DNA of 64,000 nt from Acidocella aromatica (GCF_014201825.1 NZ_JACHFJ010000009.1:1-64000), one strand, 5' to 3'. Positions 18,399-27,509 are shown, counted from the stretch's first letter. A program made the numbers and translations. Notes: generated by a model from the sequence alone, not told the origin.

Positions 18399-19040
18399 TT
18401 AGCTGGCGATGATGAACTCCGCTTGGGTCTGTTCGCGGATCTGCTCAATGGTCACATCCGGCGCGTGTTCCACCAGCACGAGGCCTGGTGAGCTGTCCTT
18501 CACCACGTCGAACACGGCGAGGTCGGTGATGATCTTGCTGACCACGCCCTTGCCGGTGAGCGGCAAGGTGCATTGCTTGAGGATTTTCGGCTCGCCCTTG
18601 GCGGTGTGCTCCATAAGCACCACCACGCGCGGCACGCCCGCCACGAGGTCCATGGCGCCGCCCATGCCCTTCACCATCTTGCCCGGAACCATCCAGTTGG
18701 CGAGGTCGCCGTTTTCGGCCACCTGCAGCGCGCCGAGGATGGAGATGTTGATATGCCCGCCGCGGATCATGGCGAAGCTGGCGGCGGAGTCGAAGAAGCT
18801 GGTGGTCGGCAGTTCCGTCACCGTCTGCTTGCCGGCGTTGATGAGGTCGGCATCCTCCTCGCCCTCATAGGGGAAGGGGCCCATGCCCAGCATGCCATTC
18901 TCGGACTGGAGCTGGATGGTCATGCCCGGGGGGATATGGTTGGCCACCAGCGTGGGAATGCCGATGCCGAGATTGACATAGAACCCGTCCTGCAGCTCGG
19001 CGGCGGCCTTGGCGGCCATCTGGTCGCGTGTCCAGGGCAT
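18399..19040 (-). CDS. scoB: 3-oxoacid CoA-transferase subunit B
   Basis: The 213-residue beta subunit of succinyl-CoA:3-ketoacid CoA-transferase, which activates acetoacetate to acetoacetyl-CoA. The catalytic glutamate lies in the [10 protein letters not shown] motif, and GGAMDLV and the [10 protein letters not shown]-terminal motif are present. It follows scoA with a 2-base gap, so both subunits are made from one transcript. Located near the PHB genes, it can return acetoacetate from storage polymer to the thiolase pool. Confidence 0.94.
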   Translation of the reverse strand: MPWTRDQMAAKAAAELQDGFYVNLGIGIPTLVANHIPPGMTIQLQSENGMLGMGPFPYEGEEDADLINAGKQTVTELPTTSFFDSAASFAMIRGGHINISILGALQVAENGDLANWMVPGKMVKGMGGAMDLVAGVPRVVVLMEHTAKGEPKILKQCTLPLTGKGVVSKIITDLAVFDVVKDSSPGLVLVEHAPDVTIEQIREQTQAEFIIAS

Positions 19041-19042
19041 GA

Positions 19043-19753
19043 TTACGCCTCCTTCTTGCGCACGGTGCGCTGTTCAATGCGTTTCTCGACATGGTCGAGC
19101 TTGACGAGGCGTTTGACGAAGATGCCCGGGGTGATGATGTGATCCGGGTCGATCTCGCCCGGCTCGACCAGATGCTCGACCTCGGCGACCGTCATTTTCG
19201 CGGCGGTGGCCATCATCGGGTTAAAGTTGCGGGCAGTCTTGCGGTAGATCAGGTTGCCCTCGGTATCGGCCTTATAGGCGTGGACGATGGCGAGATCCGC
19301 GAACAGGCCGGTTTCCATCACGTAATGGCGGCCGTTGAACTCGCGGGTCTCCTTGCCCTCGGCGATGGCCGTGCCGTAGCCGGTGGCGGTGAAGAAGGCG
19401 GGGATACCCGCACCACCGGCGCGGATGCGCTCGGCCAGCGTGCCCTGCGGGTTGAACTCGATCTCCAACTCGCCGGAGAGGTATTGCTTGGCGAAGGTGG
19501 CGTTCTCGCCCACATAGGAGGAGATCATCTTGCGGATCTGCCTGGTTTCCAGCAGCACGCCAAGGCCAACGCCGTCGATGCCCGCATTGTTGGAGATGAC
19601 GGTGAGGTCCTTCACGCCGGACTCCCTGATCGCGCCGATCAGCGTCTCGGGGATGCCGCATAGACCAAACCCGCCGGACATGATCGTCATGCCGTCGCGC
19701 AGCAGCCCGGAAAGGGCTGTAGTGGCGTTGGGGTAAACTTTACTTACGGCCAT
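19043..19753 (-). CDS. scoA: 3-oxoacid CoA-transferase subunit A
   Basis: The 236-residue alpha subunit. The coenzyme A transferase motif [13 protein letters not shown] near residues 27-39 and [12 protein letters not shown] are conserved. It forms the heteromeric enzyme with the adjacent scoB. It starts its own transcription unit: an intrinsic terminator of phaA lies about 100 bases upstream. Confidence 0.94.
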   Translation of the reverse strand: MAVSKVYPNATTALSGLLRDGMTIMSGGFGLCGIPETLIGAIRESGVKDLTVISNNAGIDGVGLGVLLETRQIRKMISSYVGENATFAKQYLSGELEIEFNPQGTLAERIRAGGAGIPAFFTATGYGTAIAEGKETREFNGRHYVMETGLFADLAIVHAYKADTEGNLIYRKTARNFNPMMATAAKMTVAEVEHLVEPGEIDPDHIITPGIFVKRLVKLDHVEKRIEQRTVRKKEA

Positions 19754-19851
19754 GTTTCCTCGCTTGTTGCGTGGTTTGCCTCAACGGATCGCCACGGCTT
19801 TCATCCCCGCGAAGGGGTGTGGCTGTCAAGCCGCCGCTACGGCAAAGAAAA

Positions 19852-19879
19852 AGCCCGGAACCGTTGCCGGTTCCGGGCT
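19852..19879 (-). terminator. Intrinsic terminator after phaA
   Basis: An 11-bp perfect stem (AGCCCGGAACC / GGTTCCGGGCT) with a 6-nt loop, followed on the minus strand by TTTTTCTTT. It lies 45 bases downstream of the phaA stop, a textbook Rho-independent terminator. Confidence 0.88.
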
Positions 19880-19924
19880 CAATCAGGCTAGAAGCGGCTT
19901 AGCGCTTAACTAGGCAGGCGAGCG

Positions 19925-21097
19925 TTACCGCTCGACGCACATGGCAACGCCCATGCCGCCGCCGATGCACAGCGTGGCGAGGCCCTTCTTGGCGTCGCGG
20001 CGCTTCATCTCGTGCAGCAGGGTGGTGAGGATGCGCGCGCCCGAGGCGCCGATCGGGTGGCCGATGGCGATGGCGCCGCCGTTCACGTTCACCTTCGCGG
20101 GGTCGAGGCCGAGATCCTTGTTCACGGCGCAGGCCTGGGCGGCGAAGGCCTCGTTGGCCTCGACCAGGTCGAGATCGGCGACCGACCAGCCAGCGCGGGC
20201 CAGGGCCTTCTTGGAGGACGGGATCGGGCCGGAGCCCATCACCGCCGGGTCCACGCCCGCGGTGGCGAAGCTGGCGATGCGGGCCAGCGGGGTGAGGCCG
20301 CGGGCGGCGGCTTCCTTGGCGCTCATCACCAGCAGCACGGCCGCGCCGTCGTTGATGCCGGAGGCGTTGCCGGCGGTCACGGTGCCGTCCTTGGTGAAGG
20401 CGGGCTTGAGCTTGGCCATGGTCTCGGTGGAGGCGTCGTGGCGGATGTACTCGTCCTGGTCCACCACGACATCACCCTTGCGGGTGGTCAGGGTCACCGG
20501 GGCGATCTCGTCCTTGAACTTGCCGGCCTTCTGCGCGGCGGAGGCCTTCTGCTGCGAGGCCAGGGCCAGGGCGTCCTGCTCATCGCGGCTGATCTGCCAG
20601 TGTTTGGCCACGTTCTCGGCGGTGACGCCCATGTGATAGCCGTTGAAAGCGTCCCACAGGCCGTCCTTGATCATGGTGTCGATCAGGTTGGTGTCGCCCA
20701 TCTTGGTGCCGGAGCGCAGATAGGTGGCGTGCGGCGAGAGGCTCATGCTCTCCTGCCCACCGGCGGCGACGATCTTGGACTCGCCGGAGAGCACCTGCTG
20801 GGCCGCCAGCGCCACGGCGCGCAGGCCCGAGCCGCAAACCTGGTTGATGCCGAAGGCGGTCTTGTCGTCCGGGATGCCGGCGAGGCGGGCGGTCTGGCGG
20901 GCGGGGTTCTGGCCCTGGGCGGTGCTCAGCACCTGGCCGAGAATGACTTCGTCGATATCGGCGGGGGAAAGCCCGGCACGCTCGATGGCGGCCTTGAGCG
21001 CGACGCTGCCGAGGACATGCGCGGGGGTGGAGCCGAAGGCGCCGTTGAAGCTGCCGACGGCGGTGCGGGCAGCCGAGACGATGACGATGTCTTCCAT
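19925..21097 (-). CDS. phaA: Acetyl-CoA acetyltransferase (beta-ketothiolase)
   Basis: This 390-residue thiolase condenses two acetyl-CoA into acetoacetyl-CoA. The active-site residues are the nucleophile Cys88 ([10 protein letters not shown]), the GHPIGASG histidine near residue 346 and the second Cys in CIGGGMG near 376. Its position 54 bases downstream of the PHA synthase gene on the same strand indicates a role in polyhydroxybutyrate synthesis, and its product also links to scoAB. A strong terminator follows. Confidence 0.94.
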   Translation of the reverse strand: MEDIVIVSAARTAVGSFNGAFGSTPAHVLGSVALKAAIERAGLSPADIDEVILGQVLSTAQGQNPARQTARLAGIPDDKTAFGINQVCGSGLRAVALAAQQVLSGESKIVAAGGQESMSLSPHATYLRSGTKMGDTNLIDTMIKDGLWDAFNGYHMGVTAENVAKHWQISRDEQDALALASQQKASAAQKAGKFKDEIAPVTLTTRKGDVVVDQDEYIRHDASTETMAKLKPAFTKDGTVTAGNASGINDGAAVLLVMSAKEAAARGLTPLARIASFATAGVDPAVMGSGPIPSSKKALARAGWSVADLDLVEANEAFAAQACAVNKDLGLDPAKVNVNGGAIAIGHPIGASGARILTTLLHEMKRRDAKKGLATLCIGGGMGVAMCVER

Positions 21098-21151
21098 TAT
21101 TTGTTCCTTCTGGTTGGCACTCGTTGCGCGGGCACTCTTTGCGCTAGCGGA

Positions 21152-22342
21152 TCATAGGCTGTGGACCCAGTCAGCGAAAGGTCGCCAGAGTGAAGTTTCC
21201 GATGCGGAGCCCGCGACCATGCCTATATGCCCAGCCTTGGGTTGGAGGATAGTGGCTTGGGGAAGCCGCGCCGCCAAGGCCTGGGCGGAGACGGCGGGAA
21301 CCAGCCTGTCCCGCGCCGGAATGGCGCAAAAGGCGGGCAGGGCGAGCTGGGCAGGGTCCACCACCTGGCCGGCCACGCGCCATTGGTTGCGCACGGTGTT
21401 GTTGGCCACGTACCAGCCGCCAAGCGTCTCGCGCGCCACCGGGGCGGCCAGGGGCACGCCGTCGGCCAGCCAGTCCTCCATGGCCACGAAGCGCTGTGCC
21501 CGGGGCAGGGTTTTGTCCTGCGCGGCGAAGTCCCGGTATTTGTCGCCCACGCCGTAGGGATCGACCATGGCGAACAGGGTGTTCAGGGCGTCGATGGGCA
21601 GGGTGCTGGAGAATTGCAGCATCATCTCGATGGCGGGCATCGCCTCGCTGATGCGCTTGGGCAGGGTGGCGTCGGCGGCGTGGAAATCCCACGGCGTGGC
21701 GAGCAGGGCCAGCGCGCGGACTTTGCCGGTGCCGGATTGCTGGGCGCGGAGCGCCGAGGCCAGGGCCAGCAGCCCGCCCATGCAGTATCCGGCCAGAATG
21801 ACCGGACCGGGAATGGCCGCCAAGGCGCGTTCAAGCCGTCCGGCGATGTAGTCGGTCAGGGAGAACTGGCGCTCGACTTGGCCTGGCCAGCCCCAGTCCA
21901 GCAGATAGGGGTGCAGGTTCTGGGTGCCGAGGAAGCGCAGCATGGAGCCGCCTTCCATCAGGTCCAGGATGTAGGCGCGGTTGATCAGGCTGGGGACGAA
22001 CAGTACGGAGGGGCCTGTGCCGCCGTAATCCAGCAGCTGGGTTTCCTCCTCCTCCCAGATGGCCGGCGGGGGGCGCAGCTCACGCATATAAGGGGCGCTG
22101 CGATACGCGGCGATGCCCGCGATCAGCGCCCGGTCCCGGCGCAGGATCTCCTCAAGAGTTGTCTGCTGGGCCGCCGGGTTGGGGGGATTGTCTGGCCAGG
22201 AATTCGCCCAGACGCTGTTCCAGTTCAGCGACGCGGCGCTTGAGCTGCTCGACCTCATCCACGCCAGGCTGAGATGCAGCATCAGTGGCCGAGGCCCGCG
22301 CCGGCTGAGCGGCGCTGGGGCTTCCGGACGGCGAGTGGTCAT
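21152..22342 (-). CDS. phaC: PHA synthase-like alpha/beta hydrolase (class III PhaC type)
   Basis: A 396-residue alpha/beta-hydrolase of the PHA synthase family. The lipase-like box is GYCMGG with nucleophile Cys187; Asp345 (PARDRLVP) and His372 (AGHIGM) complete the triad. The length (about 40 kDa) matches class III synthases, which polymerise 3-hydroxyacyl-CoA with a PhaE partner. The start is uncertain. From ATG 22342 the N-terminus (RGPRPLMLHLSLAW) resembles, from memory, related Acetobacteraceae hydrolases and overlaps the phaE-like gene by 191 bases in another frame. ATG 22258 or ATG 22087 are alternatives, the last removing 85 residues. Confidence 0.82.
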   Translation of the reverse strand: MTTRRPEAPAPLSRRGPRPLMLHLSLAWMRSSSSSAASLNWNSVWANSWPDNPPNPAAQQTTLEEILRRDRALIAGIAAYRSAPYMRELRPPPAIWEEEETQLLDYGGTGPSVLFVPSLINRAYILDLMEGGSMLRFLGTQNLHPYLLDWGWPGQVERQFSLTDYIAGRLERALAAIPGPVILAGYCMGGLLALASALRAQQSGTGKVRALALLATPWDFHAADATLPKRISEAMPAIEMMLQFSSTLPIDALNTLFAMVDPYGVGDKYRDFAAQDKTLPRAQRFVAMEDWLADGVPLAAPVARETLGGWYVANNTVRNQWRVAGQVVDPAQLALPAFCAIPARDRLVPAVSAQALAARLPQATILQPKAGHIGMVAGSASETSLWRPFADWVHSL

Positions 22343-22490
22343 GCGGCAAATACGCAGCGGCAGCGTTTGCCGCCTGCGCCCATAACGCCAAGGTCGAGGC
22401 CCAGGTCTCGCGCAGTTCCCGGTCCGCCGCCATGGCGGTTAGCTCGCTCTGCCATAGGACTATGAAATCCCTGGCAAGGTTGTCGTCCAT
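22152..22490 (-). CDS. Mini PhaE/PhaR-subunit-like protein
   Basis: A 112-residue protein from ATG 22490 with an N-terminal tryptophan-rich helical part, an Ala/Ser/Pro-rich linker (about residues 50-72) and a C-terminal coiled coil (VEQLKRRVAELEQRLGEF). The C-terminal coiled coil and its position upstream of phaC suggest the PhaE-type accessory subunit of class III synthases, though PhaE is usually some 300 residues or more. No signature residue proves this. Its last 191 bases overlap the phaC frame. Confidence 0.6.
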   Translation of the reverse strand: MDDNLARDFIVLWQSELTAMAADRELRETWASTLALWAQAANAAAAYLPHDHSPSGSPSAAQPARASATDAASQPGVDEVEQLKRRVAELEQRLGEFLARQSPQPGGPADNS

Positions 22491-22573
22491 CGTACATTCG
22501 GCCCCTGCATGCCCGCCGGCGACTCCTAGCGCGGCCTGGAAAAATCCGCCATAAGTGTAATGCGCCAGTACAC

Positions 22574-22587
22574 TGTGCAACGCACAA
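22574..22587. promoter_or_regulatory. Candidate PhaR operator
   Basis: The dyad TGTGCAACGCACA (left and right half-sites TGTGC and GCACA) lies in the 162-bp space between the divergent phaE-like and phaR genes, 84 bases before the phaE-like ATG and 66 bases before phaR. It contains TGCAACGCACAA, which fits every position of the degenerate motif TGCRNYGCASMA that I recall for PhaR of Bradyrhizobium. This suggests repression of the phaC operon and autoregulation of phaR from one site. Confidence 0.6.
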
Positions 22588-22652
22588 ATTTCGTGTTTGA
22601 ATAAAAACGTCTCGCCGCAAACCGGCGAAAATGGGATGGAAGAAAAAAATTC

Positions 22653-23249
22653 ATGACCGAAAGCGCCGATTCCAAGACACAGCCCGTGGTTGTTAAAAAA
22701 TACGCCAATCGGCGGCTCTATAACACCGAAAGTTCAAGCTATATAACCTTGGACAATCTGGCGGAAATGGTCCGCAAGGACCGTGATTTCGTGGTTTACG
22801 ACGCGAAATCCGGCGAGGATATCACCCGCAGCGTGCTGACTCAGATCATCGTGGAAGAAGAGGGTAAGGGCAACGCCCTGATGCCGACGAACTTCCTGCG
22901 CCAGCTGATCGGTGTTTACGGCAGCAACGTTCCCAACATGTTGCCACGCTATTTCGAGCAGGCGATGGAGAACCTCGCCCGCCAGCAGGAGAGCGTGCGC
23001 GCCACGGTGAGCAAGACCTTTGGGCCCTTCATGCCGCCGGGGATCGAGGAAGTCGGCCGCAAGAACATGGAGATGATGGAGCGCGCCATGGCGCTGTTCT
23101 CTCCGTTCTACCGGGAAGGCGAGGCAAAACAGGCCCAAACCCCGGCGGCGAAAGCCCCCCAGGAGGCGCAGGAGGAAATCACCAACCTGCGCGCCGAGGT
23201 GGAGCGGCTGCAGCAGGAATTGGCGGCCCTGCGCGGCCAGAACAAATAA
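22653..23249 (+). CDS. phaR: Polyhydroxyalkanoate synthesis repressor PhaR
   Basis: A 198-residue regulator with the PHB/PHA accumulation regulator DNA-binding domain: VVKKYANRRLYNTESSSYI and LAEMVRKDRDFVVYDAKSG in the first 60 residues, followed by the PHB-binding region (ILTQIIVEEE-like segment, here VLTQIIVEEEGKG). The C-terminus is a coiled coil with ITNLRAEVERLQQEL. PhaR binds DNA and PHB granules and so couples phasin and synthase expression to polymer load. It is divergent from the phaE-phaC-phaA operon. Confidence 0.95.
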   Translation: MTESADSKTQPVVVKKYANRRLYNTESSSYITLDNLAEMVRKDRDFVVYDAKSGEDITRSVLTQIIVEEEGKGNALMPTNFLRQLIGVYGSNVPNMLPRYFEQAMENLARQQESVRATVSKTFGPFMPPGIEEVGRKNMEMMERAMALFSPFYREGEAKQAQTPAAKAPQEAQEEITNLRAEVERLQQELAALRGQNK

Positions 23250-23311
23250 GGTTTACCCTGGCCCCGGGGCCGCATGGACGGCCCTGGGAGCATCGGCTAG
23301 AGAATCTGAGT

Positions 23312-23911
23312 ATGAGACATTTTCGTTCTACGGCCCTCGGTCTGGTCCTGTGTTTGGGGGCCGGACCTGCTTTGGCGCAGATATCGATGGGCGGCGGCGG
23401 CGCGCCTCAGCCGCAGGCTCGCACCCCGGATATCGCGCCCCCCGCAGTGCCGGGTGCCGGTGCCGGAGCGCCTCTGGCCACGGGGCCGAAAATGCAGCAG
23501 CCAGCCTCGGGCGACCCGACGGCCGCGCTGTTCACCGCGATCAACAAGGGCGACTATAGCGGCGCGCAGGATGCGCTGGGCCGTGGCGCGGACCTGAACG
23601 CGAAGAACCAGTTCGGGGAAACGCCGCTTGATCTGTCGATTTCTTTGAATCGTAATACGATCACCTTCCTCTTGCTGCAGACTCGCAACGAGATGGGCGG
23701 GATGTCTGGCCCGGTGGGGCCGACTTGGACCCTAGGCAACCCCGCGCCGGCGCCGGTGCATAAGGGGAAGACGAAGGAAGCGAACCCCGCTCCCGCCCCC
23801 CATGCCGTGGCGCCTAAGCCGGTGCCGCATCATGCGGCTCCCGCCGCGATAGGGAACAAGGGCACGCCCAATCCGCAGGCAGGCTTCCTGGGTTTCGACC
23901 CGAAGAACTGA
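23312..23911 (+). CDS. Secreted ankyrin-repeat-like protein
   Basis: A 199-residue protein with an N-terminal signal peptide (cleavage likely after GPALA, near residue 22), a Gly/Pro/Ala-rich stretch, a short ankyrin-like pair of repeats at about residues 70-125 (LFTAINKGDYSGAQDALGRGADLNAKNQ split as helix, turn, helix, then TPLDLSISLNR), and a Pro/Ala/Lys-rich tail. It is probably periplasmic; the partner and function are unknown. It ends 9 bases from the convergent flhB stop and belongs to the preceding block rather than to the flagellar locus. Confidence 0.72.
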   Translation: MRHFRSTALGLVLCLGAGPALAQISMGGGGAPQPQARTPDIAPPAVPGAGAGAPLATGPKMQQPASGDPTAALFTAINKGDYSGAQDALGRGADLNAKNQFGETPLDLSISLNRNTITFLLLQTRNEMGGMSGPVGPTWTLGNPAPAPVHKGKTKEANPAPAPHAVAPKPVPHHAAPAAIGNKGTPNPQAGFLGFDPKN

Positions 23912-23920
23912 GCCAACGGC

Positions 23921-25039
23921 TCAGCTTTCGGGTGTCCAGCGTGAGACCTCGATTTCGCCTTCCCGTATGGGAGGTGGGGTCGGCTTTGTGCCGCCCTGCG
24001 AGCGCCAGCGCTGCATGCGCCACACATAGGCCAGAACCTCGGCGCAGGCGCGGTACAGCGCCACCGGCACATGCTCGCCGGGTTCCACATGCCGGTACAC
24101 GGCGCGGGCCAGAGGCGGAGCCTCCACCACCGGAATACCTAGCCCCCGGCCGCGTGAGACGATCTCTTGCGCCAGCAGCCCCACGCCCTTGGCAAGCAGC
24201 ATCGGGGCTTTGTCCGACCCTCGGCGGTAGCGGATGGCGCAGGCGTAATGCGTGGGGTTGGTGACGATGACCGACGCCTCGGGGATGCGCTTCATCTGCC
24301 GGGCGCGGGCCATCTTCCGCGCCAGCTGGCGTTGGCGGCCCTTTACATGCGGGTTGCCAGCGGCTTCCTTCATTTCCTCGCGGATCTCGGTGTCCGACAT
24401 CTTCAGCTTTTGCCGGTGCAGCCAGTATTGCAGCCCCAGATCGCCCGCCGCGAACAATGCCAGCACCATGCAGATGGCGGTGATAACCTGTAACGTGATG
24501 CCGATGACCGGCCCGGCATTGGGGAAGGGCAAAAAGCCGAGGCCGACGAAGTCATCCTCACGCAGCCAGATGGACAGCGCTCCCACCCCGCCGATGACAA
24601 CAAATTTGACGATGGATTTGCCGGTTTCGACAAAGCTGGATTTGGAGATGATCTGACCCAGCCCGGTCTGGGGCATGAGCTTCGAGGCGTCGAACTTGAG
24701 CAATTGCAGCGCGAAGACCCAGCCGCCGGAGGCCAGGCTGGTGGCGAGCGCGATGGCGGCGATGAGCGCCAGCAGCGGGAAGATGGCGCTGAACATTTCG
24801 CCGCTCCAGCTGGCGGCGGCGGCGGGGCTGGAGGTGCCGGCACTAGCGAGCCAGGCAGCGCAGTCATCTTGCAGATGCGCGCCGATGTCCGCCGCGGCGC
24901 CCAGTGTCAGCAACGTGATGACGACGACCCCCGCGGCCTTGGGCAGATCCGCTGAGCGGCGGACGTCACCGCGTTCGGCGGCCTGGGCGAGGCGGCGCTC
25001 GGTTGGGGCGTGGTGTTTGTCGCCGCTGTCTTCAGCCAT
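23921..25039 (-). CDS. flhB: Flagellar export substrate-specificity switch protein
   Basis: FlhB is the gate/switch component of the flagellar type III export apparatus. Four membrane segments precede a cytosolic domain with the autocleavage motif NPTH at residues 261-264 and the usual MSDTEIREEMKE-like helix before it. It has 372 residues, normal length, and an extended charged C-terminus. Last gene of the minus-strand arm; its ATG overlaps the fliR stop by 8 bases. Confidence 0.96.
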   Translation of the reverse strand: MAEDSGDKHHAPTERRLAQAAERGDVRRSADLPKAAGVVVITLLTLGAAADIGAHLQDDCAAWLASAGTSSPAAAASWSGEMFSAIFPLLALIAAIALATSLASGGWVFALQLLKFDASKLMPQTGLGQIISKSSFVETGKSIVKFVVIGGVGALSIWLREDDFVGLGFLPFPNAGPVIGITLQVITAICMVLALFAAGDLGLQYWLHRQKLKMSDTEIREEMKEAAGNPHVKGRQRQLARKMARARQMKRIPEASVIVTNPTHYACAIRYRRGSDKAPMLLAKGVGLLAQEIVSRGRGLGIPVVEAPPLARAVYRHVEPGEHVPVALYRACAEVLAYVWRMQRWRSQGGTKPTPPPIREGEIEVSRWTPES

Positions 25040-25799
25040 GGGGCAGCAGCGCGGTCACCGCGTCCATACAGGTGGTGGTGAGGTGCGCCGCCGCCGGGCC
25101 GATGGCCGGAAGGCTGGCGGTGGTGACCCAGAGCCCGGCTAGGATGAGCAGCGGGAAGCCGATGGAGAGCAGATTCATGCTCGGGGCGAAAATGGTGGTG
25201 AGGCCCACGGTGAGGTTGACGCAGAGCGATACAGCCACCACCGGCAGCGCCAGCCCCAGTGCCGCGCTGAACAATGTGCCCCCCAGCCCGGCGAGGCTGG
25301 CCCAGGAGGAGAGCGGCGCCACGCCGATGCCATGTGCGAAGGAATGGGCCAGGGCGGAGAACAGCCAGAGCGGACCACCCGCCGCCATGAAGCCGAGCAG
25401 CCCGGCCCAGAGCATGACGTCGTAAAGGACCGGCGTGATGCCGGAGGATTCGCGGAATTGAAGTTCGGCGAAGGAGAGACCCATGGAGAGGCCAGCGATT
25501 TCGCCCGCGCAGGCGATGGCGGTGACGACGATCTGCATCACCATGCCCAGTAGCGCGCCATAGGCGATCTGTACGATGCCCGCGTAAATTGCGCTGAACG
25601 GATCGGCCGGGAAGGGCGGCAGGTCGGGCAGCCACATGGCCAGAGCAGCGGCATATGCGGCGGCGAGGATGGACTTCACCATGGAGGGAATCATGGCAGA
25701 GCCGTACAGCGGTGCGGTGAGGAACAAGCCAGTGATACGCAAGAACGGCCACAGGAAATGGCCGAGCCAAAGCATGATCTGGGCTTGGTCTAGTACCAT
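25032..25799 (-). CDS. fliR: Flagellar export gate protein FliR
   Basis: A 255-residue membrane protein with about six hydrophobic segments and FliR features such as RITGLFLTAPLYGSAMIP near the N-terminus and MGLSFAELQFRESSGIT in the middle. One copy sits in the FliP5-FliQ4-FliR1 export gate. It overlaps fliQ by 10 bases and flhB by 8 bases, consistent with coupled translation. Confidence 0.94.
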   Translation of the reverse strand: MVLDQAQIMLWLGHFLWPFLRITGLFLTAPLYGSAMIPSMVKSILAAAYAAALAMWLPDLPPFPADPFSAIYAGIVQIAYGALLGMVMQIVVTAIACAGEIAGLSMGLSFAELQFRESSGITPVLYDVMLWAGLLGFMAAGGPLWLFSALAHSFAHGIGVAPLSSWASLAGLGGTLFSAALGLALPVVAVSLCVNLTVGLTTIFAPSMNLLSIGFPLLILAGLWVTTASLPAIGPAAAHLTTTCMDAVTALLPHG

Positions 25800-26065
25800 G
25801 ACTGTCGCACCAGCGTCGGGGCGTGAGTGATGAAAAGCGTAGCCATGGTCTCGAATATATTGAGCGCACCAAAACCGCCGGTGAGTGCGAGGATGATTAA
25901 GGCAAAGGTTTTGGGCAGCAAGGCGAAGGTGGCGTCCTCGATCTGCAACGCGCCTTGCAGCAGCGAGGTGATAAGGCCCACCAACACTAGAATCAGGATG
26001 AGCGGCGCCGTGGCATTGAAGGCGGTGCCCATCGCCTCATGCAGCAGCTTAATGTAGAGCGGCAT
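25790..26065 (-). CDS. fliQ: Flagellar export gate protein FliQ (copy 1)
   Basis: A 91-residue protein with two membrane hairpin segments; LVGLITSLLQGALQIEDATFALLPK, split across residues 28-52, matches the FliQ signature (GL-S-QA-TQI). It lies between fliP and fliR as in canonical clusters. A second FliQ homologue lies upstream of flhA at 43205. Confidence 0.92.
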   Translation of the reverse strand: MPLYIKLLHEAMGTAFNATAPLILILVLVGLITSLLQGALQIEDATFALLPKTFALIILALTGGFGALNIFETMATLFITHAPTLVRQSWY

Positions 26066-26067
26066 GG

Positions 26068-26757
26068 TTAATGCCCTCCCACGAAACTGTTGGCGAGTGT
26101 GCCCAGAACCAGAACCCAGCCATGGATGGAGACGAACATCAGCAGCTTCAGTGGCAGCGAGATTAGGGTCGGCGAGACCATGATCATGCCGAGCGACATG
26201 AGGATGGAGGCAACAGCAAGATCGATGAGGACGAAGGGGATGTAGATGAGGAAGGAAATCTGAAATGCGGTTTCCAGCTCGGAGGTGGCGAAGGCCGGAA
26301 CCAGCACGGTGAACGGAACGGATTTCGGGTCCGCGTAATGCCCACCGGAAAGATCCACGAAAAGATGCAGCGGTGCCTTGCGGGTTTGCGCGAGCATGAA
26401 ATCCTGGATCGGCGGTTCGGCAGCGGTAACAGCCTGGGAGAAGGTGATTTGCCCGGAGAGATAGGGGTTGAGTGCCTTATCCTGCTCCTGCTGAATAACG
26501 CCGCGCATCACGAAGACGGTCATCGCCAGCGCCAGCGCGGCCAACACCATGTTAGGCGGCGTGGTCTGCATCCCCAAGGCCTGACGGAGCACCGAGAGTA
26601 CGATGATGATGCGGGTGAACGAGGTCATCAACAGGATCAGCCCCGGCAGAAAGGCCAGTGTGGTGATGACCAGTAGGCTCTGCACGTTGAGCGAGTAGGA
26701 CTCGCCCCCGTTGGCGGCCAGGGCATTGACGATGGTGAGCGCGGCGGGGCTAGTCAT
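26068..26757 (-). CDS. fliP: Flagellar export gate protein FliP
   Basis: A 229-residue protein with four membrane segments. FliP signatures are LVITTLAFLPGLILLMTSFTR, spanning residues 26-46, and the C-terminal YIPFVLIDLAVASILMSLGM. From ATG 26757 the start overlaps fliO by 8 bases. A long in-frame extension to 26958 is rejected because it runs through fliO in another frame. There is no typical long cleavable signal peptide; the N-terminus before the first membrane segment is short and hydrophilic. Confidence 0.95.
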   Translation of the reverse strand: MTSPAALTIVNALAANGGESYSLNVQSLLVITTLAFLPGLILLMTSFTRIIIVLSVLRQALGMQTTPPNMVLAALALAMTVFVMRGVIQQEQDKALNPYLSGQITFSQAVTAAEPPIQDFMLAQTRKAPLHLFVDLSGGHYADPKSVPFTVLVPAFATSELETAFQISFLIYIPFVLIDLAVASILMSLGMIMVSPTLISLPLKLLMFVSIHGWVLVLGTLANSFVGGH

Positions 26758-27028
26758 GGCCACAGAGTCTCCCGATGGCGGTGATACCGCCGCGGCTGAC
26801 ACCGATGAGGAAGCGCTGCCCTTCGGCTTCGGCGATAACGAGGCTGTGCTGAGCGCCGAGCTGGCGGGTGGCCAGCACGCTGATGGGCTGGGTGGCCGCG
26901 TTGAGTTTTTGCCCCCATGCCGTACCGCGCAGCCGCCGCAGCAGGAACGCAGCCCCAACCAGCACGAAGAGGATGACGAGCAATGCCGCGATGCTGGAGG
27001 CGGCGCTGCTCAGGCTTGCCGTGTCCAT
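26750..27028 (-). CDS. fliO: Flagellar biosynthesis protein FliO
   Basis: A 92-residue protein with one N-terminal transmembrane segment (LLVILFVLVGAAFLLRRL, about residues 15-32) and a small cytosolic beta domain (PISVLATRQLGAQHSLVIAE part). FliO assists assembly of the FliP ring. It is identified mainly by its place before fliP and by the size and pattern. The gap to fliL is 4 bases. Confidence 0.87.
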   Translation of the reverse strand: MDTASLSSAASSIAALLVILFVLVGAAFLLRRLRGTAWGQKLNAATQPISVLATRQLGAQHSLVIAEAEGQRFLIGVSRGGITAIGRLCGHD

Positions 27029-27032
27029 CGGT

Positions 27033-27500
27033 TCAGTTCTGCTCGACCAAGTTGGTGATGTAGGCGGCGGTGAACGGGTTGGGCGGGGTGTAGTTGGCGG
27101 CGCTGTTCAGTACCGTATTGGCAATGTCGAGACAGTTTTTGCTCAACGCGTCATGCGTGCTGGGGTCGGTAAGAGATTTTGCCGTCTGCGACATGAGCAG
27201 GTTGATGACCTGCGCCTTGATGATGGGCTGCAGATTGGTGAAGGTGGTGACGGCATTCTGGTCGAAGGTTGAGAATTGCAGTGTGATCTGGATGTAGCTG
27301 CTGGCCGGATCATTGCTGTCTGCGGGAACGCTTACGACGACATCATTCAACTGAGCGAAATAGATCGGCTTGGGCGGTGCTGGGGCGGCTGGGGTTGCTG
27401 CGTTGTGATGGTGGCCTAGGGTAAGAAAGGCGACCGTGCCGCCAATACCTCCGGCCAGCAACACCACAGCCCCAGCAGCGATGAGGATGATTTTTTTCAT
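27033..27500 (-). CDS. fliL: Flagellar basal body-associated protein FliL
   Basis: A 155-residue single-pass protein: N-terminal membrane segment at residues 4-28, a His/Ala/Pro linker, then the FliL periplasmic domain (PIYFAQLNDVVVSV, SYIQITLQFS, IIKAQVINLLMSQT). FliL rings surround stator units and help torque under load. Located 9 bases after flgK. Confidence 0.9.
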   Translation of the reverse strand: MKKIILIAAGAVVLLAGGIGGTVAFLTLGHHHNAATPAAPAPPKPIYFAQLNDVVVSVPADSNDPASSYIQITLQFSTFDQNAVTTFTNLQPIIKAQVINLLMSQTAKSLTDPSTHDALSKNCLDIANTVLNSAANYTPPNPFTAAYITNLVEQN

Positions 27501-27509
27501 GATGAAACC

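Noticed and set aside
26758-26958. N-terminal extension of FliP to ATG 26958
   Set aside because: The extension is in another frame of fliO and is Ser/Pro-rich without a signal peptide. ATG 26757 gives a normal FliP.
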